From the NCBI GenBank assembly GCA_934086185.1, contig CAKOHW010000001.1:124001-188000 (forward strand): a stretch of DNA of 64,000 bases, read 5' to 3'. This document shows, piece by piece, positions 34,611-43,199 of the stretch. The notes under the pieces were generated by a model. That model made no database searches and was not told the DNA's origin. It saw only the letters and a list, made by a program, of their open reading frames with translations. This DNA comes from an uncultured Bacilli bacterium (GTDB taxonomy: Bacteria; Bacillota_I; Bacilli_A; RF39; UBA660). Position numbers and translations under genes: made by a program. Numbering within the stretch: the stretch's first letter is position 1; the number at the start of each line of letters is the position of its first letter.

Positions 34611-35318
34611 TTAATCAGTCAAGCTATTCCACATAGCTTTGCCACCATCAGCCAATGCACCCAATACATTTGTTCCAACACTAACAACTGTACTACCAAC
34701 TGTTTTAGCACCATCCCAAATACCTTTACCAACTTCTTTAATAACAGGAAGTGCTGCTCCAGTGGCCGCTCCTATTCCAGCGCCAGCAGCTGTTCCGATT
34801 CCTGGGACAACTGATCCTATAGCTGCTCCAGCAGCCGCTCCTACAGTTGCTCCTTTAGCTGCGTCGTGAAGAAGTCCTCCGTCATCTTTTGTTGATGAAT
34901 TTGTACTTTGTTGTTCTACTGAAGAATTTGAACTTGAACTTCCACTTGTTTCACTGTTAGAACCTGTTGAAGTTGTTTTAGCAGTTGAAGTTTCTCCAGC
35001 AAATGCTTGCATTTTTCCTAAAACAGTATTTACTTTTCCTTCTGCTTCACTTTCAGAAGTTGTATATTCTGTCATTTGTGTATCTAAGAATTGCTCTAAT
35101 TTTGGTAAATCAGTTCTTAATTCTCCACTAATTGTATCTACCTGTGAAGAAATAGTTCCTAATATTTGGTTTACTTGTTCATTTAAAACATTAGATTTGA
35201 TTTGTCCTATAGTATCTTTTAATGATGGTATATAGGAATTTAATAGTGCTGAATCTAATGAAGTAATTTCACTATTTATTGATTTTATCTTATCATTACT
35301 TAAATTAATATTTGCCAT
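34611..35318 (-). CDS. Type VII effector-like protein: helical targeting domain plus glycine-zipper domain
   Basis: 235 residues. Residues 1-115 are helical and similar to the N-terminal domain of the NlpC/P60 protein at 8552-9406, notably LPKLEQFLDTQMTEYTTSE against LTEFIDNQLKDYEFTEEE. A Ser/Thr/Asn linker follows (about 118-148), then a Gly/Ala-rich hydrophobic segment (about 150-195) with GxxxG spacing (GAAAGAAIGSVVPGIGTAAG), the sort of glycine zipper seen in membrane-inserting toxins and bacteriocins. No Sec signal. Proposed as a type VII-exported, membrane-active protein (inference). RBS AAAGGTGTTG. Confidence 0.72.
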   Translation of the reverse strand: MANINLSNDKIKSINSEITSLDSALLNSYIPSLKDTIGQIKSNVLNEQVNQILGTISSQVDTISGELRTDLPKLEQFLDTQMTEYTTSESEAEGKVNTVLGKMQAFAGETSTAKTTSTGSNSETSGSSSSNSSVEQQSTNSSTKDDGGLLHDAAKGATVGAAAGAAIGSVVPGIGTAAGAGIGAATGAALPVIKEVGKGIWDGAKTVGSTVVSVGTNVLGALADGGKAMWNSLTD

Positions 35319-35335
35319 TACTATTCAACACCTTT

Positions 35336-35659
35336 CTATATATTCAATTGATCTAATAAGCTTTGAACTTCTGACATTGATTCTGTACCAGATTCATCAA
35401 TAGCTGAGTAAGATCCTATCTTTCCTAATAAATATTCATCTAATGCTTTTAAATCTTCTACTGTTTGTTTAGTTTTTTCATCAGTAGTACTCACATATGA
35501 AGATAATGTGCTTTTTATATTATCACTTTGTATATTATTCGCAATTGTATTTAATTTTTTATTTGCAGAGTTGATAGCTGTTTGAAGTTGATTTATCATT
35601 TCATCAACACGTTCATGAACATCTTTCATTCTCTCTGTGGTAAATTTAATTTCTGCCAT
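35336..35659 (-). CDS. Small helical type VII partner protein, cassette B
   Basis: 107 residues, helical, no signal peptide. Paralogue of 9408-9737: MAEIKF against MSEIKF, SDNIKSTLSSYV against SDNISSTLKLYA, and GSYSAIDES against ISYSSLDDS. Likely a partner or chaperone for the effector encoded 18 bases downstream. The strict pairing of this gene with an effector gene in both cassettes is the main argument. Family assignment to the WXG100/LXG helper group is by size and context. Confidence 0.72.
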   Translation of the reverse strand: MAEIKFTTERMKDVHERVDEMINQLQTAINSANKKLNTIANNIQSDNIKSTLSSYVSTTDEKTKQTVEDLKALDEYLLGKIGSYSAIDESGTESMSEVQSLLDQLNI

Positions 35660-35673
35660 TTTTCACAACCTCC

Positions 35674-35955
35674 TTATACTGTTTGTGAAGAAGTTTTATC
35701 AGTAACTTCCATATATTCTATTATTGCATCAGAAAATTCGTCATTACATGATTTAACAGTTTCTAATGCGTCTTTATCAGTTTGCAATCCTTTATAAAAT
35801 ACTTGTTGATCTTCTTGAACTGCATTCCAGTATTCATTTAATTCACTTAATATAAATTCTATTGATTCTTTTACAGATTCAATTTTAACTGATTCTGTCT
35901 TTAATTCTTCTGCATTACTTTTTACAGTAGCAGTATTATTAATTATTATTGCCAT
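35674..35955 (-). CDS. WXG100-like type VII protein, cassette B (MAIII type)
   Basis: 93 residues, helical hairpin, with LNEYWNAVQEDQQVFYKGL around the central Trp. Paralogue of 9760-10044. The third position after Trp is not the classical Gly. Predicted to be co-exported or to act as a helper. RBS AAGGAGG-type sequence. Confidence 0.72.
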   Translation of the reverse strand: MAIIINNTATVKSNAEELKTESVKIESVKESIEFILSELNEYWNAVQEDQQVFYKGLQTDKDALETVKSCNDEFSDAIIEYMEVTDKTSSQTV

Positions 35956-35966
35956 AAATATCCTCC

Positions 35967-36254
35967 TTAACTATTATTAGCCTGTCTAATAGATTGTTCA
36001 GCAAAATCAGTTAATTTACTACTCAAACTATTAATTGCTGCACATAATGTTTGCATCTTTGCCAAATTTTTTTCTAAATTTGAAAGATATGAACTTCTGT
36101 CTTCTGTGTCTGATTGCCACGCTTGACTGATTTGATTACAACAATCTGTCAATTGTTCTTGAACTCTTAAAATGTTTTGATTGACTTGAGCTAGATTACC
36201 AGCTTGTGTTAAAAGTGTTTGTGCGTCTTGAATGTTAAAATTATTTGATGCCAT
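35967..36254 (-). CDS. WXG100-like type VII protein, cassette B (WQSDTED type)
   Basis: 95 residues, helical hairpin with QAWQSDTEDRSSYLSNLEK at the turn. Paralogue of 10053-10331. It contains a CC pair near residue 38, absent from cassette A. First gene of cassette B, 108 bases downstream of essC and separated from it by a terminator, so cassette B probably has its own promoter. Behind a good GGAGGAATAAAG site. Confidence 0.76.
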   Translation of the reverse strand: MASNNFNIQDAQTLLTQAGNLAQVNQNILRVQEQLTDCCNQISQAWQSDTEDRSSYLSNLEKNLAKMQTLCAAINSLSSKLTDFAEQSIRQANNS

Positions 36255-36325
36255 CTTTATTCCTCCTATTCACCGTTTTCCACGTAATAATAATGAGTAC
36301 TTTTCTACTCTATATAAATCTTAAC

Positions 36326-36355
36326 AAAAAAAAGTACTGTTTTCAATACTTTTTT
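36326..36355 (-). terminator. Terminator of the essC operon
   Basis: 9-bp stem (AAAAAAGTA and TACTTTTTT) with a 10-base loop, eight bases after the essC stop, with T on the minus strand. Confidence 0.78.
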
Positions 36356-36362
36356 CTTATTT

Positions 36363-39300
36363 TTACCCTTTTTTTGTAAATTCTAATATTTTAATTCTAA
36401 TTGGAATACCTTTATATAACTTATATCCAATGTTATCTTTTACAATATCTCTTAGTTCTCTTGTACTTCTTGATATTTTTAATATTGTTTGATTTGCAAT
36501 ATTGTTTCCTATCCAAATACCATTTGATGTATTAACATAATTTTTAAACCAAGTTTCATAGTTCAATTTCTTTAAGTTATTTTCTGTATCAATAAATACA
36601 ACATCATATTGATTTTTATCTCTAGTTTTTTTACATAATTCTTCCATTAAAGATTTGTTTTTTGAACTTAAACTATTGTAAATTTTTTCTATTCCATTGA
36701 ATATTAATAATGTATTTCTTTGTTTTTTGTCTGTATCTAAATATTTATTAAATGTGTCAAAGCTATTATCAAAATCTTTATCTATCATTACTACATTATT
36801 ATCAAATGAATTAGTTATTTCATAACTATTAAATACTACTAATCTTATATTTTTGTTTTTTTCATTTATATTTATCATCATTGAATTTATAAAATTAGCA
36901 AGTAAAGTTTCATCTTCTCCTGTTATTAAAGTTATATAATCTGATAAGAAATTATATTTGGCTATATTCAAACTTTCTGTTTCTACTCCAATTGGCATAG
37001 CATTAATTTCTGCTTTTTCATTAGATAAGAAATTTTCATCAACTATATCTGGTAATACCGGAATAGATTGAGCATAACTATCAGTTTTACTTCTTAAGAA
37101 CGTTGATGCATTCTTTATTTGTTCAACGACATTTTCTTCTCTAGTTATAGAGGCTACTTGTATTTCATAAATATTATCTAATTTAACTAAGCCTCTACAT
37201 TTTATTGCACTTGGTATAATTCTATTTCCACTTCCTAATATATTTCTATAATCATATTGATCGTTCATTTGTAGTACTATATTTTGCTTGAAGTTTTGCG
37301 ATAATTTCATGCGCATTCCATTTAATGTTGATAAAGTACAAATAAAGAATATTCCATATTTTTCACCATCTCTAGTTATTGCAATTAATTCATCAACATA
37401 ATTAGAAAATAATTCTTGAAATGCTTCAAAATTATTTATAATTGTTACTATATTTGGCAATGTTTTACCACTAGTTTTACAATAGAAATAATAATCAGCA
37501 TTGTAATCAATAAATAGTTTTTTTCTTGTTTCTAATTCACTTTTTAATTTTTTTATTAGATTTTTTATTTTTTCTTCATCACTACTTAATATTACATCTC
37601 CAACTATTGGTGATTTTCTAAAATTATTTAATGCTTCACTACCACAATCAACAATGTATAAATTAATTTCTTGTGCAACATATGTAGTCATTAGAGAATA
37701 TACTATTGTTGATAAAGTATCTTCTTTACCACTTCCTGCCGCTCCATAAATAAGTGTATTACCTTTTTCACTAATTGGTAATGTTAATAAATGTTGTGAT
37801 TGACTCGATGGTGCATCATATTCACCTATTACTGGATTAATAATGAAATTTTCTTTTTTATATTGATATTTTTCTTTTAATTCATCTAGTAATATAACTG
37901 CTGGTATGGCATCTAACCATAATTGTTTTATTGTAACATTTTCTTTGTCAGCAGCATCTTTTATAGCATTTAATATAAATGGTAATTCTTCGCCTTTATA
38001 TTCTGCATCTGCTAATTGTTTTTTTGTATTAATTTCTTTATATACTTCGCCGATATCATTTACAAATTCTAATGAAGAATCAATATTCACTTTATGTTTT
38101 TCACTTTCATAATATGGACTACCTGCATATGCTGATTGACCTTTAGCAAAAAATTCATTATATCCTACTTGTAAATAAAATCTTCCTGGTTCTTTTAAAA
38201 ATGCTGCATCAGGAACTAAAATCATATCTTTACTGTCTGCTTTTTCTTGAACTTTTAAACATACTCTAAATTTAGCATTTGACCATATTTGATCATCTAC
38301 TACACCACTAGGTTTTTGTGTTGCTAGTATTAAATGTACTCCTAAAGAACGACCTATACGCGCTGTTGAAATTAGTTGTGCCATAAATTCTGGTTGTTGA
38401 GATTTTAATTCTGCAAATTCATCACTTATTATAAATAAATGACTAATTGGTTCTTTAATTTTTCCTTCTCTATACAATCTTTGATATTTATATATATCAA
38501 TACTACTTTCTCCTAATGAATCCCTTGCTTCATTAAATAAAGCTTGTCTTCTTTTTAATTCACTTTCAATACTAGCAAGACTTCTATTTATTTCAGTAAT
38601 ATCTAGGTTTGTTATAGTTCCTGCTAAATGTGGTAATTTAAAACCAGTTTCTTTATTTTCAAATGTTCCGGCTAAGCCTCCACCTTTATAATCAATTAGT
38701 ACAAACTGAACTTCGTTTGGATGATAGTTAATACACATCGATAAAATATATGTTATTATCCATTCTGATTTTCCCGATCCAGTCATACCTGCTACTAAAC
38801 CATGAGGACCATGTGCTTTTTCGTGTAAATCTATTTTAAATAGTTCGCCTTCTTCATTTACACCAACTGGTGCTTGCAACGTTTGAGTAACATTACTTTC
38901 TTTCCATCTATTTATTATATTTAATTGATTTACATTACCTACATCATACATTTCTAAAAATGCATACTTAGCTGGTAAATTATATTTTCCTTTTGCTATG
39001 TCAATTGGAATATTACATATTTTAATATAGCAATCATTTAAATTTGTATTAGGCAATTCTGGAATAAATTTAACTTGATTATTACTAATTATAGCACTTT
39101 CATACATAGTACTTTCCATAGGATCTAAATTTACAAATTCATTTATTTCATTAGGTAAATTATCTATTGTATCTGATAAAACTATTAAACTAAAACCATA
39201 GTTTACAGGATTTGATAATAATTCATTTATGAATGATAATTTTTTTGTAACTTCTATATTATCAGTTATTATTAAATAATATGGTGTAAAACGTTTATAT

Positions 39301-40970
39301 GCTTCTTCAAGATTTACTTTATTGTCTTTATCTTCAGAACTAGTTACACGTGCTTGTAGCACTTTTAATAAATAGTTAGATATATAATTATTTTCTTCCA
39401 TATTAGTACCAATAAATCTTATTTCTTTCGATGTATCCCAAAAATGTGGAATACTATTATATTTTTTCCAATAATCTCTTTCATCATTGTTCGACAATAC
39501 TACAATATTTAAATTATCATATGAATGGTATGCTATTAATTGTAATATTATTCCATCAAAATATCTTCTTAAGTAATCTTTATTTCCTATAAAACTTGTG
39601 TATCTTCTATTTAAGAAACTTGCAACAATTGGAACATTATCAATATACTTATTTTGATTAACTAATTCATCTCCAATTTTTCTTAAATCATCTTTTTCTA
39701 TTGAAAAATGTTCTTCTGGAAATGCTATTTTTATGTATGAAGGCATTGAACCGATACCTAATCTAACACTTAAAAAATCATAATGTTCTATTTTTCTATC
39801 CCATAATGTTCTATCTTTATTTCTTATTATATTTTCTACTTCATTTAATGGTAAAAAATTTTCTAATAATATTTGTCTTTCTTCGTTTATTTCTTTTTTT
39901 ATAATTTCTTTTTTTTCATCTATATATTCGTTATATCTAGAAACTCTTTTCTTTTCTCTTTTTTTCTTTTTATGTTTCATATATAATTTTTGAATTAATG
40001 GAAATAAAATCATTCCTATTACCATTACAAATGCTGTAAACATTGGTTGAAAACTTTCTTCAAAAGTTGATTCTTTATTCATTACTTTTATAATAGCTGT
40101 AACACCACTTAACATAGATACCATACCCATCATAACCATTGGGCCTAGCGTTAAAATTATTGGCATAGCCATATCATCTGTCTGTTTCCCTGAAGGTAAA
40201 TCTATTCTATATTCTTTTGGTTCTATCATTCTTTTAAATCTTGGAGGTCTTTGAAAATATTCATCTTTTCTGTAAAGTTCTACGTTAACTTCAGGATAAG
40301 CACTGTAATCAATTTCTGGATTTTCAGGTATTAATCTTAAATTTAATAAATTAGTGTTAAAAGTTACTAAGTTATTTGGATTATTAAATGTTAATATGTT
40401 TCCATATAAACATAAACAAAAACCATTAATAAATACATAATCACCAGGTAATAATTCTTTCATTGTGGAAATGTTGCCGTTTATGAACATTGGAAGGTTT
40501 AAGTTATTATTTACTATTCTTAATGTTTTATTTTCATTTATTATTGATATTTGTGAATCTATAAATGAATTATCATTTATTTTTATAGTATCTGAATTAC
40601 TTTTTCCAATTGTTATTAAAGATATTTTACTTCTATTAAAATCAGTTTGTATCATTGTATTATCATATGTTGGTAAGCAAAAATATTTATATTCTAGCCC
40701 TTTATTAAAATCATATAATATTCCTCTAGAAAATTCTTCTAATATAACTTCTTTTATTTCATCGGTTTCATATAAAGATTGTTTATTAATATCAGAAGTG
40801 TTATTTAATATTTTTATTTCTTCATTATTTTTTAATACCCATTTATTATCTATTGCTTCTATATTAACTATATTTTTTTTATCATTATCAGTTAGCCAAT
40901 AATTACCATTTATCTCTTTTGGTAATTTTGTTGTTAATAATTTCTTTTTATCTTGTAATATAATTTTCAT
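36363..40970 (-). CDS. essC: EssC-type FtsK/SpoIIIE ATPase of a type VII secretion system
   Basis: 1535 residues, the usual EssC size. The N-terminal third (about 1-230) has FHA-like beta structure, with LPGDYVFINGFCLCLYGN near 180. Two membrane helices lie near 268-290 and 308-328. Then follow tandem ATPase domains: an intact P-loop GMTGSGKSEW near 732 with Walker B LFIISDEF near 847, a second P-loop GAAGSGKEDT near 1078, and a degenerate third near 1350 (ITGEDETLLANF). EssC is the motor and channel that exports WXG100 and LXG proteins. The next gene upstream encodes EsaB. essA, essB and esaA homologues are not in this window. Confidence 0.93.
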   Translation of the reverse strand: MKIILQDKKKLLTTKLPKEINGNYWLTDNDKKNIVNIEAIDNKWVLKNNEEIKILNNTSDINKQSLYETDEIKEVILEEFSRGILYDFNKGLEYKYFCLPTYDNTMIQTDFNRSKISLITIGKSNSDTIKINDNSFIDSQISIINENKTLRIVNNNLNLPMFINGNISTMKELLPGDYVFINGFCLCLYGNILTFNNPNNLVTFNTNLLNLRLIPENPEIDYSAYPEVNVELYRKDEYFQRPPRFKRMIEPKEYRIDLPSGKQTDDMAMPIILTLGPMVMMGMVSMLSGVTAIIKVMNKESTFEESFQPMFTAFVMVIGMILFPLIQKLYMKHKKKKREKKRVSRYNEYIDEKKEIIKKEINEERQILLENFLPLNEVENIIRNKDRTLWDRKIEHYDFLSVRLGIGSMPSYIKIAFPEEHFSIEKDDLRKIGDELVNQNKYIDNVPIVASFLNRRYTSFIGNKDYLRRYFDGIILQLIAYHSYDNLNIVVLSNNDERDYWKKYNSIPHFWDTSKEIRFIGTNMEENNYISNYLLKVLQARVTSSEDKDNKVNLEEAYKRFTPYYLIITDNIEVTKKLSFINELLSNPVNYGFSLIVLSDTIDNLPNEINEFVNLDPMESTMYESAIISNNQVKFIPELPNTNLNDCYIKICNIPIDIAKGKYNLPAKYAFLEMYDVGNVNQLNIINRWKESNVTQTLQAPVGVNEEGELFKIDLHEKAHGPHGLVAGMTGSGKSEWIITYILSMCINYHPNEVQFVLIDYKGGGLAGTFENKETGFKLPHLAGTITNLDITEINRSLASIESELKRRQALFNEARDSLGESSIDIYKYQRLYREGKIKEPISHLFIISDEFAELKSQQPEFMAQLISTARIGRSLGVHLILATQKPSGVVDDQIWSNAKFRVCLKVQEKADSKDMILVPDAAFLKEPGRFYLQVGYNEFFAKGQSAYAGSPYYESEKHKVNIDSSLEFVNDIGEVYKEINTKKQLADAEYKGEELPFILNAIKDAADKENVTIKQLWLDAIPAVILLDELKEKYQYKKENFIINPVIGEYDAPSSQSQHLLTLPISEKGNTLIYGAAGSGKEDTLSTIVYSLMTTYVAQEINLYIVDCGSEALNNFRKSPIVGDVILSSDEEKIKNLIKKLKSELETRKKLFIDYNADYYFYCKTSGKTLPNIVTIINNFEAFQELFSNYVDELIAITRDGEKYGIFFICTLSTLNGMRMKLSQNFKQNIVLQMNDQYDYRNILGSGNRIIPSAIKCRGLVKLDNIYEIQVASITREENVVEQIKNASTFLRSKTDSYAQSIPVLPDIVDENFLSNEKAEINAMPIGVETESLNIAKYNFLSDYITLITGEDETLLANFINSMMININEKNKNIRLVVFNSYEITNSFDNNVVMIDKDFDNSFDTFNKYLDTDKKQRNTLLIFNGIEKIYNSLSSKNKSLMEELCKKTRDKNQYDVVFIDTENNLKKLNYETWFKNYVNTSNGIWIGNNIANQTILKISRSTRELRDIVKDNIGYKLYKGIPIRIKILEFTKKG

Positions 40971-40986
40971 AACAACACTTCCTTTT

Positions 40987-41241
40987 TTATATTAGTACTA
41001 GTCTACTACCATCCTCTATATGATTTTCCTTTACTATTTTAGATGTATTATATATTTCTCCAGTATTTAAATTTACTAGCGATAATTTATTAGATATTGG
41101 AAAATCGTTATTAGTTAACTCATTTATAGATTGATTTAATAATTTTATAATTTCACCTACTGTTTTATTTATTGGAATAAATAAATTATATGTTTCATTT
41201 ATTGAGGGAACTATTATATCTACGTTTATTTTATTCTTCAT
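40987..41241 (-). CDS. esaB: EsaB/YukD ubiquitin-like protein
   Basis: 84 residues with a ubiquitin-like fold pattern: VDIIVPSINETYNLFIPINK, a helix with EIIKLLNQSINEL, and the closing DGSRLVLI. EsaB/YukD proteins are regulatory or core components of Firmicutes type VII systems. It precedes essC by 16 bases, so the two form one transcript. Confidence 0.85.
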   Translation of the reverse strand: MKNKINVDIIVPSINETYNLFIPINKTVGEIIKLLNQSINELTNNDFPISNKLSLVNLNTGEIYNTSKIVKENHIEDGSRLVLI

Positions 41242-41269
41242 AATATCACTCTACTCTAGAATAATTTTA

Positions 41270-41307
41270 TAATAAAAAAACATATTTTACAATATCAAAT
41301 ATGTTTT
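41270..41307 (-). terminator. Terminator of the transglutaminase-like gene
   Basis: Perfect 11-bp stem (AAAACATATTT and AAATATGTTTT) with a 9-base loop, followed by seven T on the minus strand. It isolates the gene from esaB-essC. Confidence 0.85.
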
Positions 41308-41323
41308 AATTAAATTTTAAAAA

Positions 41324-43132
41324 TTATAATTCTTTATTTTTTAAATTGAATTCAAATTTGTTGGTCTCATTCATAATTACATCTATAGTACCATCAGAAT
41401 TTAGTTTCTTACGTATAGGAAATACTTTTTCTTGTTTTTGTTTATTTATTTCTCTTACTTGCTCTAGTATATCCATAACATTTTCTTCATTATATCCATA
41501 ACTATTTAAATATATTTTTTTTATTCCTTTAAATAATGTTTCTCCAGTGAGTGGTTTATTTACGTGAATAACTATATAGTTACCTAAATCATTTACTAAA
41601 TTAGTTACATCGTCTGGCCATTCATTTATATATTTATCAATATAGTTATTTTTATTAAGTAATTCACTATAAAATTTTTTATCTAATTTTTCTATTACTT
41701 TTATTATCTCTTTTAAATAAGAACAAAATTCTTTATAATCTTTATTCTGAAATTCTCTTTTTATAATTTCTAAATATTCATCTATATTATTTATATCAAA
41801 TATAGACATTATATTATTCCATTCATATCTAGAAGTTTGTGTTGATTCTCCATCTGTTAATAGCATATGATTATAATAATCGTTTTCTAAATCATTATCC
41901 CATGTTGGATCAGCTATATAAAAGCCATTTATTCCATATTTTTCATCTATTAAGTTAACATATCTTCTTGCGTGTCCATTTCTATTTACTGGTGTTATAT
42001 CATTTACTATGTAATCATTATGATCAACTTTATCATAGGATGTATCAACACTAACACTTAAATCAATACTTTTAATACCTAATTTATTTAGTAAATCTCC
42101 TAATAAATTTTTATATCCTACACAAACCATATATTCGTTATTTAATATTTCATATAGATTTCTAGATTTATTTTTTTCAGTATCATTTTCTTTATACGTT
42201 TTAAAGTGTTTAGTTATATTATAAGCATAAATGTATTTTTCAAAATTACTTAAATTATTTGCTGGCTCTATCATTTTATATAATATCTTTTCAAATTTTA
42301 AGTAATCATTTAAACTTACTTTATCTAATGTTGGTACTTCTACGTCTATATTGTTTGTTTCTACATTATTGTTTAAAATAAATTTGTTGAATAACTCTTT
42401 ATCATTTATAACAATTGTATATTTATTATTAGTTTTATTTTGTTTTATTAAGTTAATAATATAAAATATGTATTCATAATCATCATTTATATTAAATACT
42501 ATTTCAGCATTTTTATTTATATATTTTATATTTTTTAATTCTTCATCTGTTAGTTTTTGATTTATATGTATCATGTTTGCATTTTGTAAAAAATTATAGT
42601 TATAATATCCTATTAATGATTTATTCATATTGTGAATAATTGTTTCATCAAAAACTTCTTTTAATTCATCACATACGTCACTAGTGTTAATTTTTTTGTT
42701 AAAACTTTTAAATTTTTTATAAACATTTGTAGTTAGTATATATGGATTATCACTATATTTTTCTATTGTTACTTCTTTAATATGTTCATTATTACATAGC
42801 GCATTGATTACAAAGTCTGTTAATAAACCTTTTTTTGCTAGATTAAATTTTTCACCTTTAAAGTTATTGATTATATGAATTATTAGTTTTTCACATTCAT
42901 AAGTATTATCTAACCAATAAATAGGATTTATAAAAAGTGTCATACTATCTTTTTTTATTACAAATGGATTTTTATAATCAGTATATAGAAATTTATATTT
43001 ATTTAAAATATCATAATCTCTTAAATTTATATCATTTATATTTACATTATTTAAAATTTCTTCAATATTATCGCTATTTAATATAGTGTAGTTTTCTTTT
43101 TCAAACAAATTTATCTCATTATTTTCATTCAT
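41324..43132 (-). CDS. Transglutaminase-like superfamily protein, function unknown
   Basis: 602 residues, soluble, no signal peptide, Asn/Asp/Lys-rich. The N-terminal half (1-300) is unrecognised and includes an apparent leucine-rich-repeat-like or beta-rich region. From about 300 a transglutaminase-like core is seen: Cys in YMVCVGYKNLLGDLLNKLGI near 337, His in NGHARRYVNL near 387 and Asp in YIADPTWDND near 406, a plausible catalytic triad. The family includes cysteine proteases, amidases and crosslinking enzymes. It lies just upstream of esaB-essC, but a strong terminator separates them. A role in the type VII system is only suggested by location. Confidence 0.7.
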   Translation of the reverse strand: MNENNEINLFEKENYTILNSDNIEEILNNVNINDINLRDYDILNKYKFLYTDYKNPFVIKKDSMTLFINPIYWLDNTYECEKLIIHIINNFKGEKFNLAKKGLLTDFVINALCNNEHIKEVTIEKYSDNPYILTTNVYKKFKSFNKKINTSDVCDELKEVFDETIIHNMNKSLIGYYNYNFLQNANMIHINQKLTDEELKNIKYINKNAEIVFNINDDYEYIFYIINLIKQNKTNNKYTIVINDKELFNKFILNNNVETNNIDVEVPTLDKVSLNDYLKFEKILYKMIEPANNLSNFEKYIYAYNITKHFKTYKENDTEKNKSRNLYEILNNEYMVCVGYKNLLGDLLNKLGIKSIDLSVSVDTSYDKVDHNDYIVNDITPVNRNGHARRYVNLIDEKYGINGFYIADPTWDNDLENDYYNHMLLTDGESTQTSRYEWNNIMSIFDINNIDEYLEIIKREFQNKDYKEFCSYLKEIIKVIEKLDKKFYSELLNKNNYIDKYINEWPDDVTNLVNDLGNYIVIHVNKPLTGETLFKGIKKIYLNSYGYNEENVMDILEQVREINKQKQEKVFPIRKKLNSDGTIDVIMNETNKFEFNLKNKEL

Positions 43133-43168
43133 GTTATATCACTATCCTTATTTTTATTTTACACTTAA

Positions 43169-43199
43169 AAAGTGTATTTAACAATATTGAATACACTTT
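43169..43199 (-). terminator. Terminator of polA
   Basis: 10-bp inverted repeat (AAAGTGTATT and AATACACTTT) overlapping the polA stop codon; the minus-strand T tract is short. Confidence 0.6.
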
